Shown piece by piece: positions 8,564 through 15,188 of a stretch of 39,100 nt of DNA. The stretch's first letter is position 1. Each line of letters begins with the position of its first letter. The notes under the pieces were generated by a model. The model saw only the letters and a list, made by a program, of their open reading frames with translations. It was not told the origin of the DNA and made no database searches. The stretch comes from Deltaproteobacteria bacterium (GTDB taxonomy: Bacteria > Desulfobacterota > JAFDED01): contig JAFDED010000034.1 of the NCBI GenBank assembly GCA_019310535.1, positions 1 to 39,100 on the forward strand, in the 5' to 3' direction. The translations under genes and the position numbers were made by a program.

Positions 8564-8617
8564 CTTCTCACTCCCGCATAGGGCAACAGGTTAATCATTA
8601 ATCTCATTCTTTAGAGA

Positions 8618-8634
8618 AACAAAAACCGTGCCAG
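8618..8634 (-). promoter_or_regulatory. sigma-54 type -24/-12 promoter
   Basis: Read on the minus strand the site is CTGGCACGG-TTT-TTGTT. It matches the consensus YTGGCACGRNNNTTGCW at every fixed base except the -12 C, which is T. The -24 GG and -12 G have the required 10-bp separation. Transcription would start about 45 nt before the GcvH-like gene at 8563. Two sigma-54 activators are encoded nearby, which supports use of the site. Confidence 0.68.
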
Positions 8635-8821
8635 AGACGGATTTTAAAAGTGAAGGGCGATAACATGTTGAAAAGAGAGAATTTTTGGCCACACACCCGG
8701 ATAGGTACAACACGGCGGGAAAGTCGGTGCAGAAGAAAACCCAACAGTTTGCAGGCAAAAAAAATTAAGTAACTGGTATTATTAGAATTATACTGGTGAA
8801 AGCTTCAACGTCCATCGTTGG

Positions 8822-8869
8822 AAAATTCAACTTGCGCTGGATAAGCTATCCGGGCGCAAATTGAATTTT
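8822..8869. repeat. large inverted repeat over the 3' end of the response regulator gene
   Basis: Positions 8822-8837 pair with 8854-8869, 16 bp with one mismatch. The loop itself holds GGATA (8839-8843) / TATCC (8847-8851), so an almost continuous stem of over 20 bp can form. It covers the last codons and stop of the regulator gene. A T-run follows on the plus strand (8866-8871), and only four T residues follow on the minus strand. It may terminate or protect the minus-strand transcript, or stop read-through from the other side. Confidence 0.6.
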
Positions 8870-10212
8870 TTGATCTTTGCATACAGGGTTGTGCGGTCGA
8901 TTCTCAGCAACTCCGCTGTCTTTTTGATGTTCCAGTTATATTTTTTTAGAATGCATTCAATATGCCGGCGTTCAATTGCCTGGAGGGACAGGGCGTCTAA
9001 AGAGTCGCTGTAATCATCGGCACCATGGGTTATATGAGGGGGGAGATCCAGCGGCGTGATCACGCCGGTATTATTGACCAGCATTGCCTGCTCCACTGCG
9101 TTCTCAAGTTCCCTGATATTGCCCGGCCAGCCGTATTTCATCAGAAAACCGAGGGCATCCTCGTTTATACCTTTGACATTTCGGGAATGAAGGACATTGT
9201 ATGTGGAGATAAAGTGCTCAACCAGTAAAGGGATGTCTTCTTTGCGCTCTCTCAGTGATGGAAGCTCGATGTGAATGACGTTGAGGCGATAATAAAGTTC
9301 CTCGCTGAACCAGCCATCCCGGAGTCCTTTCAAGAGGTCACGGTTGGTGGCGGAGATCACGCGGATGTCCACGTGGATAGCTTTTTTCCCCTCGACTCGA
9401 ACGAATTCCCGCTCCTGGAGTGTCCCCAGGAGTTTAGCCTGCAGCCGGGCGCTCAAAACCCCAATTTCATCCAGAAAAAGGGTCCCGCCTTCGGCCATCT
9501 CGAACTTGCCCTTTCTGGTTGATTCAGCCCCGGCAAGACTTCCTTTTTCGCAGCCAAACAGCTCGATCTCCAGCAGGCTTTCAGGCAGAAGGGCGCATGG
9601 AACTGTAATGAACGGCCCTGATGCGCGGCTGGAGTTGAAGTGGATGGCCTTTGCGGTCAATTCTTTTCCCACTCCGCTTTCTCCCTGGATCAGGACAGTG
9701 GAGCGCGAATCGGCGATGCTCTCGATCAAACCCAGGATCTCCTGCATTTGCTGGTTTTTGGTGATGATATGATGGTAGTCGTATTGTTTGCTGACAAGAA
9801 GCTTCAGTTGTATGTTCTCTCGAACAAGACGCTGGTTTTGCAGGATTTTCTGGATGGTCATTGATATTTCATCCGGGTTGAAAGGCTTGATGATATAATC
9901 ATAAGCTCCCTTTTTGATGGCCTGCACCGCTGTTTCCACCGTGGCGTATGCGGTCATGATGAGCACCGGTGTCTGAGGTTGGACATGTTGCGCTTTTTGA
10001 AGGAACTGTAGCCCATCCATGCCGGGCATTCTCAGGTCAACCATCATTAGGTCGAAGGTATCCGTGGCAAGCACTTGCAGGGCTTCGGCGCCGCTGGCGG
10101 AAGTTATCACTTCAAGGCCGTCTTCCTGAAGCCAGCCCGAGAGAGACTCGCGCATGACCTCCTCATCGTCCACCACCAGCACCTTTCCTGCCGGCATGAT
10201 TCTGCTCGTCAT
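8827..10212 (-). CDS. sigma-54 dependent response regulator with variant GAFTGA loop
   Basis: The 461-aa NtrC/AtoC-type activator has three parts. The receiver (residues 10-120) has Asp15, Asp16, phospho-acceptor Asp59 and Lys109. The AAA+ domain (about 150-385) has Walker A GESGVGKE (178-185) and Walker B GGTLFLDEIG (242-251). The C-terminal Fis-type HTH has YNWNIKKTAELLRIDRTTLY. The sigma-54 contact loop reads GSLAGA (224-229) in place of GAFTGA, losing the Phe and Thr. This could impair or change sigma-54 contact. Its start overlaps the archaemetzincin stop (ATGA), so the two are coupled. No kinase is adjacent; the kinase at 16577 is the nearest candidate partner. The co-linear regulator at 18161 is a clear paralogue. 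Confidence 0.93.
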   Translation of the reverse strand: MTSRIMPAGKVLVVDDEEVMRESLSGWLQEDGLEVITSASGAEALQVLATDTFDLMMVDLRMPGMDGLQFLQKAQHVQPQTPVLIMTAYATVETAVQAIKKGAYDYIIKPFNPDEISMTIQKILQNQRLVRENIQLKLLVSKQYDYHHIITKNQQMQEILGLIESIADSRSTVLIQGESGVGKELTAKAIHFNSSRASGPFITVPCALLPESLLEIELFGCEKGSLAGAESTRKGKFEMAEGGTLFLDEIGVLSARLQAKLLGTLQEREFVRVEGKKAIHVDIRVISATNRDLLKGLRDGWFSEELYYRLNVIHIELPSLRERKEDIPLLVEHFISTYNVLHSRNVKGINEDALGFLMKYGWPGNIRELENAVEQAMLVNNTGVITPLDLPPHITHGADDYSDSLDALSLQAIERRHIECILKKYNWNIKKTAELLRIDRTTLYAKIKKFNLRPDSLSSAS

Positions 10213-10763
10213 GACGTCTTACACCTCATGAGTTTCGGCCCGATGAGCGCCCGGCACCCCTCGCAGTATTCAGCGCCTTTCTGATCCACGCGCTCCACCT
10301 TGATGGAAAGAGACATGACGCACCGGGGAGAGTCGCAATGGGCCAGTCCAAAGGTATGTCCAATTTCATGGATTATTTCCTTCAGCGCTCTCTGGAATGT
10401 GATCGCTTCATCGTATGCCTTGCCGTAAAATTCTTCATTAAGCCGCTTTAAGGAGACAATCGCCGCCGGGCCGTCAATCTGGGCCTGTCCAAAAATAAAG
10501 GTCAATATCGGCACATAGAGATCAACGGTGCAAAGCCCAAGGATTTTAACTGCGTCATCCGGGGCGAGCTCAAGTATCTGCTTGAGGATTTCCAGTGATT
10601 GATATTGACCCCTCTCTTGGTTAAACGCATATTCGGGTGAATCGATGGGTTGCATCAACCTGCAAGGCAACTCCAGATGATCTTCTGTATTAATGCGCAA
10701 TGCTTCCAGAAATCGGCTGCTTATGTTGCCCATGGGAAGAATGTAGATGTAGCGCTTGCTCAT
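10209..10763 (-). CDS. archaemetzincin family zinc metallopeptidase
   Basis: The 184-aa product carries the full archaemetzincin signature. HEIGHTFGLAHC spans 132-143, giving zinc ligands His132, His136 and His142 and catalytic Glu133. Then come Cys143-x4-Cys148-x-Met150 and, at the family spacing, Cys167-x2-Cys170, which hold a second zinc. Length fits the family. There is no signal peptide, so it should act in the cytoplasm, probably as an aminopeptidase-like enzyme; natural substrates of the family are largely unknown. Its stop overlaps the start of the sigma-54 regulator (ATGA). A regulatory or maturation role within this system is inference. Confidence 0.92.
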   Translation of the reverse strand: MSKRYIYILPMGNISSRFLEALRINTEDHLELPCRLMQPIDSPEYAFNQERGQYQSLEILKQILELAPDDAVKILGLCTVDLYVPILTFIFGQAQIDGPAAIVSLKRLNEEFYGKAYDEAITFQRALKEIIHEIGHTFGLAHCDSPRCVMSLSIKVERVDQKGAEYCEGCRALIGPKLMRCKTS

Positions 10764-11161
10764 CCGTTGCTCAATAATCGACGGGAGTCCGCAGGATTCG
10801 CATCAACTGGTTGCTGCCCGCACCCTTTGCTATGTTTTCCGCCGGTTTCGGAGAATCACAGCGGAAATGGCGCCTGCCTTCTTCGGAGTTGTGTTTCCAC
10901 CACGCTTCTGTGCAAATCGAAGATTCCGAAATACCAGGGTATGACCGATGAAAATTGTATCCCTTTATTCTGATCATACTGAATAAGCAAGTTTAATGCA
11001 TTGTGAGATTCAATGCAAGCATTCGCATCCCTGCCGGAGTATGCCCGCCGAGTATCCGCAGAAAAAAGCGAAAGGCGAATGATAATGAACCTCATCCGCC
11101 TTATTGCCCTCATCAACAAGAGGGATTGAATATTCTCGCATTCGTGAGCATGTGTGCTTTG
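10764..11161. other. intergenic region with inverted repeat
   Basis: This gap separates the GcvH-like gene at 11162 from the archaemetzincin and holds no convincing gene. TGCATTG (10997-11003) and CAATGCA (11011-11017) form a perfect 7-bp inverted repeat with a seven-base spacer, a possible activator site. Overlapping it on the minus strand (10986-11002) is AATGCATTAAACTTGCT. It has a perfect -12 TTGCT but only one G of the -24 GG, so it is at best a weak sigma-54 site, 220 bp from the archaemetzincin start. Confidence 0.4.
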
Positions 11162-11881
11162 TTATTGGTCAGAAAACAGGAAAAATTCTTTTACTATCTC
11201 ATCCCATCTATTCTTGTCCAGAGTTCTTGCCATGCCTTCCACAGGCAGACCACCATCCTGATATACCACGCCGAGGTCTCGATTCATCTGCAAAAAGAGT
11301 TTATTGCCAACCTCTTCCATCCATTTTACAGCCAGCCCTCCTTTAAGTAAGCTTTTTAATTTAGCCGACATCTTTGGTGCCTGAACTTCTATCAGCCATC
11401 CTCTTCCATAGGGATCCGAATTGATAATTTCGGGCGATCGTTTCACCTCTTGATTGATGGAAACGACTTTTCCATCCACCGGGGAGAGCATGTCGATCGA
11501 TTTTGAGTCGATCTTCATGGACAACAATGTTTCCCCAAGCCTTATCTCAGAGCCGACCTCGGGCAGATGGACCTCATCGATTTTTCCCACAAGTTTTTGG
11601 GCAAAATCACTCATTCCCACATACGCCATATTCGAATTTTCCGCCTTTACCCATGCATGGCCCGGATGAAAGTGCAGGCCGTCTGGAACCAGGAACCCTC
11701 CGACCATTTCTTTGATAGCCTTTGCTGTTTCAGCAACTCCAGCGCGCGCTGGAACGCGCTCGGGAGCTTCTTTGGCGTTCAAGAATTGCCAGAAGAAAAT
11801 GAACAGTATCATAAATCCGATGGCTACCAGATACTCGATCCCTTTGGTCTGCATGGTGAATTCCAAAAGTGATTGCGCCAT
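11162..11881 (-). CDS. membrane-anchored GcvH-like protein (first copy)
   Basis: The 239-aa protein has a single N-terminal membrane segment (about 17-34), so its domain faces one side of the membrane. The GcvH-like fold is clear: FHPGHAWVKAE (71-81), VGMSDFAQKLVG (88-99) and a hairpin SMKIDSKSIDMLSPVDGKVV. Lys127 lies near the lipoyl position but the sequence is not ESVKA-like and spacing to SP is one residue short. The C-terminal extension shared by all three copies has SDPYGRGWL, a helix with KWMEE, YQDGG and WDEIVKEFF. ATG 11881 was chosen over an upstream frame extension because GGAGG lies nine bases before it. It follows the NrfD-like gene by 23 bp, so it belongs to the redox operon. 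Confidence 0.8.
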   Translation of the reverse strand: MAQSLLEFTMQTKGIEYLVAIGFMILFIFFWQFLNAKEAPERVPARAGVAETAKAIKEMVGGFLVPDGLHFHPGHAWVKAENSNMAYVGMSDFAQKLVGKIDEVHLPEVGSEIRLGETLLSMKIDSKSIDMLSPVDGKVVSINQEVKRSPEIINSDPYGRGWLIEVQAPKMSAKLKSLLKGGLAVKWMEEVGNKLFLQMNRDLGVVYQDGGLPVEGMARTLDKNRWDEIVKEFFLFSDQ

Positions 11882-11904
11882 TGTTATTAACCTCCGTGAG
11901 TCTC

Positions 11905-13134
11905 TCAATGGATTCCCTTGTATTCCGGGTGTTCGCGGAGCACCGGCATCCGGTAGACGATCCAGCGGAACGTGAGGATGCCGAGGCTGATGAGCGTCAG
12001 AGTGATAACGATCTCCATCCAGTGGGGGGAGTAACGTTCCGGGGCGTTCCAGTTGAGCGCCACCAGGGAGACGTTAACCCGATTGAGGATCACGCCGATC
12101 ACGGTGATAACGGCGGCGGTCAGGGCCATACCCGGGTGCCTTTCACGCACAGCTCCGGTGAACAGCAAGCACGGGAGCAGCACGAACACCATGACCTCCA
12201 CGAGGAACCAGTGCCCCATCGGCGTGTTCAGCAGGCTCCAGTTGTTGCTGTGGGCGACGCCGATCCATTTTAGCCCGAAGTAAGTGAACAGGATGGCGGC
12301 GCCGGCTTTGCTCAGTCCAAGGTAAATTTCGCTCATATTCCCGGCGTGGTGGGGATCCGTCGCATCTTTTATGAAGCGGTGAGAGAGCGCTCCCTCCACG
12401 ATCACCATGCTGACCGCCGCCCCGATGGCCGAAATAAGGAAGAAGACCGGGATATACTCCGAATACCAGAGCGGATGAAGCTTGGAGGGCATGAGAAGCA
12501 CCAGTCCGCCAAGGGCGGATTGGTGAAGCGTGGAGAGGATTGCGCCGAAAACGGTGGCGCCGATGGTCACCCGTCCCGCCCATTTCCGCAGGGTCTTCCA
12601 CCTGAGCCACTCAAATACCGCGGGACAGAACTCGACGAACTGTGTGGTGAGGTAGAGGACCGCATGCCACGCAATGAGGAATAAAATGGAAGCTGTGCCG
12701 TAAGAGACGAGCAGGGGATACGGCAGCCGCCAGGGTCGTCCGATGTCGAAGAGTAGCCCTATGGCGAAGAAAATGTACCCCAAAAAGCCCGTGAGGATGG
12801 CCGGCCGAAGGATGGGTTGGTACTTTTTCATTCCGAAGATATGGACGGCGGTTGCCATCACGAACCCTCCGGCAGCCAGCGCCACGCCCGACATGACGTC
12901 CACACCGATCCAGATTCCCCAGGGGTTGATATCAGTGAGATTCGTCGTGGCACCTAAACCAAGGGCGAAGCGCATCACGCTGACGGGTATCCCGATTAAC
13001 ACGAGAAACAGCCCTATCACGATATTAAAGGGGGTAAGAAGACTTTTAAAGTATTCTTTAGCGGTCATGCTCAGGAAAATCTGATCCTTGAGCCATGCAC
13101 GAAATGTGTAAGGTTCCTGGAGGTATACTGCCAT
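11905..13134 (-). CDS. NrfD/HybB-like integral membrane quinone-interacting subunit
   Basis: The 409-aa protein has about ten hydrophobic segments from residue 35 to 395 and belongs to the NrfD/PsrC/HybB superfamily, which exchanges electrons or protons with quinone in the membrane. Typical features include NPWGIWIGVDVMSGVALAAGGFV near the first helices and STLHQSALGGLVLLMP in the middle, the latter close to the HybB/HmcC pattern. It starts two bases after the stop of the ferredoxin subunit, so the two should form one complex. No hydrogenase or other catalytic subunit is encoded nearby, which leaves the electron donor open. HybB-like is the nearest named type; exact subclass is uncertain. Confidence 0.88.
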   Translation of the reverse strand: MAVYLQEPYTFRAWLKDQIFLSMTAKEYFKSLLTPFNIVIGLFLVLIGIPVSVMRFALGLGATTNLTDINPWGIWIGVDVMSGVALAAGGFVMATAVHIFGMKKYQPILRPAILTGFLGYIFFAIGLLFDIGRPWRLPYPLLVSYGTASILFLIAWHAVLYLTTQFVEFCPAVFEWLRWKTLRKWAGRVTIGATVFGAILSTLHQSALGGLVLLMPSKLHPLWYSEYIPVFFLISAIGAAVSMVIVEGALSHRFIKDATDPHHAGNMSEIYLGLSKAGAAILFTYFGLKWIGVAHSNNWSLLNTPMGHWFLVEVMVFVLLPCLLFTGAVRERHPGMALTAAVITVIGVILNRVNVSLVALNWNAPERYSPHWMEIVITLTLISLGILTFRWIVYRMPVLREHPEYKGIH

Positions 13135-13136
13135 TG

Positions 13137-14054
13137 TTAGCTCTCCTTTTCCTGTAAATCAACTGCTGCTTCCCCTGCGTGTTTATCTCGATATTTCGAG
13201 AATTCATGACACCCCATAAGGAGAGCGGGCCACGTTACAAGCACCAGAGGCACCGCCCAGAGGAAGCCCTTTGCATGTGCAATCGGCGGTGTGGTTTCGA
13301 GATTCGTCGGGAAACCGAGCTTCTCGAAGGGAACTTTGGAGATATACATCCAGCTTGTGCCCCCGACTTCCCGCTCCCCATAAATGTGGTCGATATATTC
13401 GGAGTCATTCCTGATTCGCTCCATTGCGATGTGGATCAGATCACGCCTTTTTCCGAATATAATGGCCTCTTCGGGGCAAGACTCGACACATGCCGGCACG
13501 CCGCCTTCTTTTGAGATCCTCTCATAGCACATTGTGCACTTTAGTACTGCAGGTCGGAAGGCACTGGAATAACTGTAGGCAGGTATATAAAAAGGACAGG
13601 CCATTATGCAGTATCGACAGCCGATGCACACTTTCTCATTATAGATGACCGACCCTTCGGGAGTCTTCGTGAAGGCGTTCACAAGACAAGCAGAAGCGCA
13701 GGCAGGCTCGTTGCAGTGCATACATTGGCGCTTGACATAGACCGGGTCTCCCTCAGGGTTCGGGTTGGGGAACCGGTTGACCACCGTATAAGCATCAACA
13801 GTGGGACGCCTGATTTCCTCGAATATGGACTCTTCATCAAAGGGAATCTTCGGCTCTGGCAGCTTATTGGCCTCGTTGCATGCCTCCTCACAAACGCGGC
13901 ATCCCACGCACTTGCTGAGGTCGGAAAGGACACCTAGGCGGTCATCAGAGCCAGCGGGAATCCGGACTGCATGAGACTTGCGAGGACGGCCAAGCATACC
14001 GGCACCGCTTGACAGGCCTAAAAATCTCAAAAAATTTCTCCTCGTCAGATCCAT
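13137..14054 (-). CDS. HybA-like Tat-exported ferredoxin subunit
   Basis: The 305-aa protein begins with a twin-arginine signal (LTRRNFLRFLG). Four four-cysteine groups follow, enough for four [4Fe-4S] clusters: Cys49/52/55/59, Cys111/114/119/123, Cys143/146/149/153 and Cys173/176/189/193. A C-terminal hydrophobic segment (about 264-285) anchors it to the membrane. This is the HybA/HmcB-type architecture, a periplasmic electron wire between a catalytic partner and the NrfD-like subunit next door. ATG 14054 was chosen because AAGGAGAG precedes it and the Tat motif starts there. It lies 19 bp after the small membrane peptide gene. Confidence 0.9.
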   Translation of the reverse strand: MDLTRRNFLRFLGLSSGAGMLGRPRKSHAVRIPAGSDDRLGVLSDLSKCVGCRVCEEACNEANKLPEPKIPFDEESIFEEIRRPTVDAYTVVNRFPNPNPEGDPVYVKRQCMHCNEPACASACLVNAFTKTPEGSVIYNEKVCIGCRYCIMACPFYIPAYSYSSAFRPAVLKCTMCYERISKEGGVPACVESCPEEAIIFGKRRDLIHIAMERIRNDSEYIDHIYGEREVGGTSWMYISKVPFEKLGFPTNLETTPPIAHAKGFLWAVPLVLVTWPALLMGCHEFSKYRDKHAGEAAVDLQEKES

Positions 14055-14073
14055 TGTCAACTCTCCTTGGAAA

Positions 14074-14223
14074 TTAATAGATTCGGGATTCCGATGGATT
14101 CGTGTAATATTTTTCAACACTCCATCGTTTCCTCGGCTCTGTGCTCTTTCGATCCAAAGCCCGAACTATGATATTTCCCAGACAAAATGCCGTGAAAGTT
14201 ATCAAAACCAGAATAATAACCAT
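14074..14223 (-). CDS. small single-span membrane protein of the redox operon
   Basis: This 49-aa peptide has one hydrophobic helix (MVIILVLITFTAFCLGNIIV) and a short basic tail ending in EKYYTNPSESRIY. ATG 14223 was chosen because GGGAGGTG stands just upstream; an in-frame ATG at 14259 would lack a ribosome site. It is first in the operon, 19 bp before the ferredoxin gene, with a sigma-54-like element about 60 bp upstream. No family is recognised. By position it may be a small structural subunit of the membrane complex. Confidence 0.65.
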   Translation of the reverse strand: MVIILVLITFTAFCLGNIIVRALDRKSTEPRKRWSVEKYYTNPSESRIY

Positions 14224-14280
14224 TTTGCTCACCTCCCGTTGGGCTGGAAACTGTTTCAACTTTAACGATTTTTAAGAATA

Positions 14281-14297
14281 AACAAAATTAATGCCAA
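14281..14297 (-). promoter_or_regulatory. sigma-54 type -24/-12 promoter of redox operon
   Basis: On the minus strand the site reads TTGGCATTAATTTTGTT. The -24 part TTGGCA is perfect, and TTGT stands in place of TTGC at -12 with the correct 10-bp separation of GG and G. The same C-to-T change is present in the site at 8618-8634. It lies about 60 bp before the small membrane protein gene. An upstream inverted repeat ACACT-TG-AGTGT (14471-14482) could bind the activator. Confidence 0.55.
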
Positions 14298-14585
14298 CTA
14301 TGCTTTCCAGATTGAGAATTTGTAACTATTTGTTTATATAATCTATTTTGATCGACTCCAAATGGACGTCAGGAGTAAGGAAATGTCCCGTCTGTAGGAG
14401 ATTCCAACATTATTATCTGTGAAAGAAATAACAGTTAAAAATAACAGGTTAATTCGGATGGAAAAACCGCACACTTGAGTGTTGATAACTTCCACACACT
14501 GCGATGGAAATTCCGGAATATTCTATTCAATCTTCATAGCTGTCGTTTGTTTTTGAATGGGCTGATATTGAACCAACAAATCTTT

Positions 14586-14614
14586 TTGACACTTTTCATT
14601 ATTTGCTATATATT
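14586..14614 (+). promoter_or_regulatory. sigma-70 type promoter
   Basis: A perfect TTGACA (14586-14591) is followed after 17 bp by TATATT (14609-14614). The expected start is near 14621. The first recognised gene downstream is at 15189, so this may be the promoter of the binding protein, kinase and regulator genes, with a long leader, or of an unrecognised small RNA. Confidence 0.5.
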
Positions 14615-14787
14615 TAGAAATAGATGTTTAGTTCCGCCCCGTATGGCGCCATAATGGACTCAAAGCCGAAGCCGCGACACAATAAAATGCGCTCCTTGCT
14701 GCCAGCAGGCATGTCCGCCATAACTTCCCTAAGCACATTGAGGTTAGCACCGAGTGTTTCTATGTTAAATGCTGTCTTGCGCTGCAT
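14614..14787 (-). CDS. doubtful small hypothetical ORF
   Basis: A 57-aa frame begins at an ATG preceded by GGGGAG about ten bases upstream and reads LGANLNVLREVMADMPAGSK then RILLCRGFGFESIMAPYGAE. The composition is protein-like, but no family is recognised. Its stop overlaps the -10 box of a plus-strand promoter. A plus-strand frame covers the same bases. It may be a fragment of a decayed gene. Confidence 0.22.
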   Translation of the reverse strand: MQRKTAFNIETLGANLNVLREVMADMPAGSKERILLCRGFGFESIMAPYGAELNIYF

Positions 14788-15188
14788 CTTAGTGATGCTC
14801 CCCGTTTTCAAGGCGGGCATCAGAAAGGAAAATTTCAATTATATTAGGGTGATATCATCCGCCAAACACCCTAAAAGAGCCTTTCATCCCTGCCCGTGCA
14901 CAGCACGGGGTATTCCGGCAAAACCGCATAAAGAAAAATGCTGAATATACGCTTTACTGGAAGGAAAATTATATTGGAGAAAATATTTCGGAGAAAGACG
15001 CTTCTCCTATACCCACAGTTACTGAGCTCAGCTTTTATGACGGGTCAAAAGGAGGGGCGGCAAAGCCGGGTGATTAAACCGAGCATTCTGATTTTTCGCT
15101 TTTGGTGGCATTGAAAGTGATATGCCGGCATAGGTGGGAGAATTTGACCTGTGTCGGTATCCGATGATGTTGATTTGGGGGTGAAAAG

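Larger units (their letters stand above)
14298..15188. other. long divergent intergenic region
   Basis: This region separates the minus-strand redox operon from the plus-strand three-component system. It holds a possible activator repeat (14471-14482), a strong plus-strand sigma-70 promoter (14586-14614) and a perfect hairpin CCCGTGC-ACA-GCACGGG (14893-14909) without U-run. Only weak coding signals are present. The 5' leader from the 14586 promoter to the binding-protein gene would be about 570 nt, long enough to contain an RNA element that I do not recognise. Confidence 0.45.

Noticed and set aside
10986..11002. Possible third sigma-54 site ahead of the archaemetzincin
   Set aside because: Perfect -12 but the -24 GG is TG, and the distance to the gene is 220 bp; too weak to call as a promoter.
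11162..11881. Assignment as housekeeping GcvH of glycine cleavage
   Set aside because: Membrane anchor, missing ESVKA context, long C-terminal extension and absence of gcvT, gcvP and lipoate genes all argue against it.
14624..14944. 106-aa plus-strand frame just after the 14586 promoter
   Set aside because: ATG lies only about 3 bases after the expected transcription start with no ribosome site, and the product has no recognisable feature.
15100..15135. GGTGGCATTGAAAGTGAT as sigma-54 site for the three-component system
   Set aside because: The -12 GC is GA and flanking bases do not fit; likely chance.
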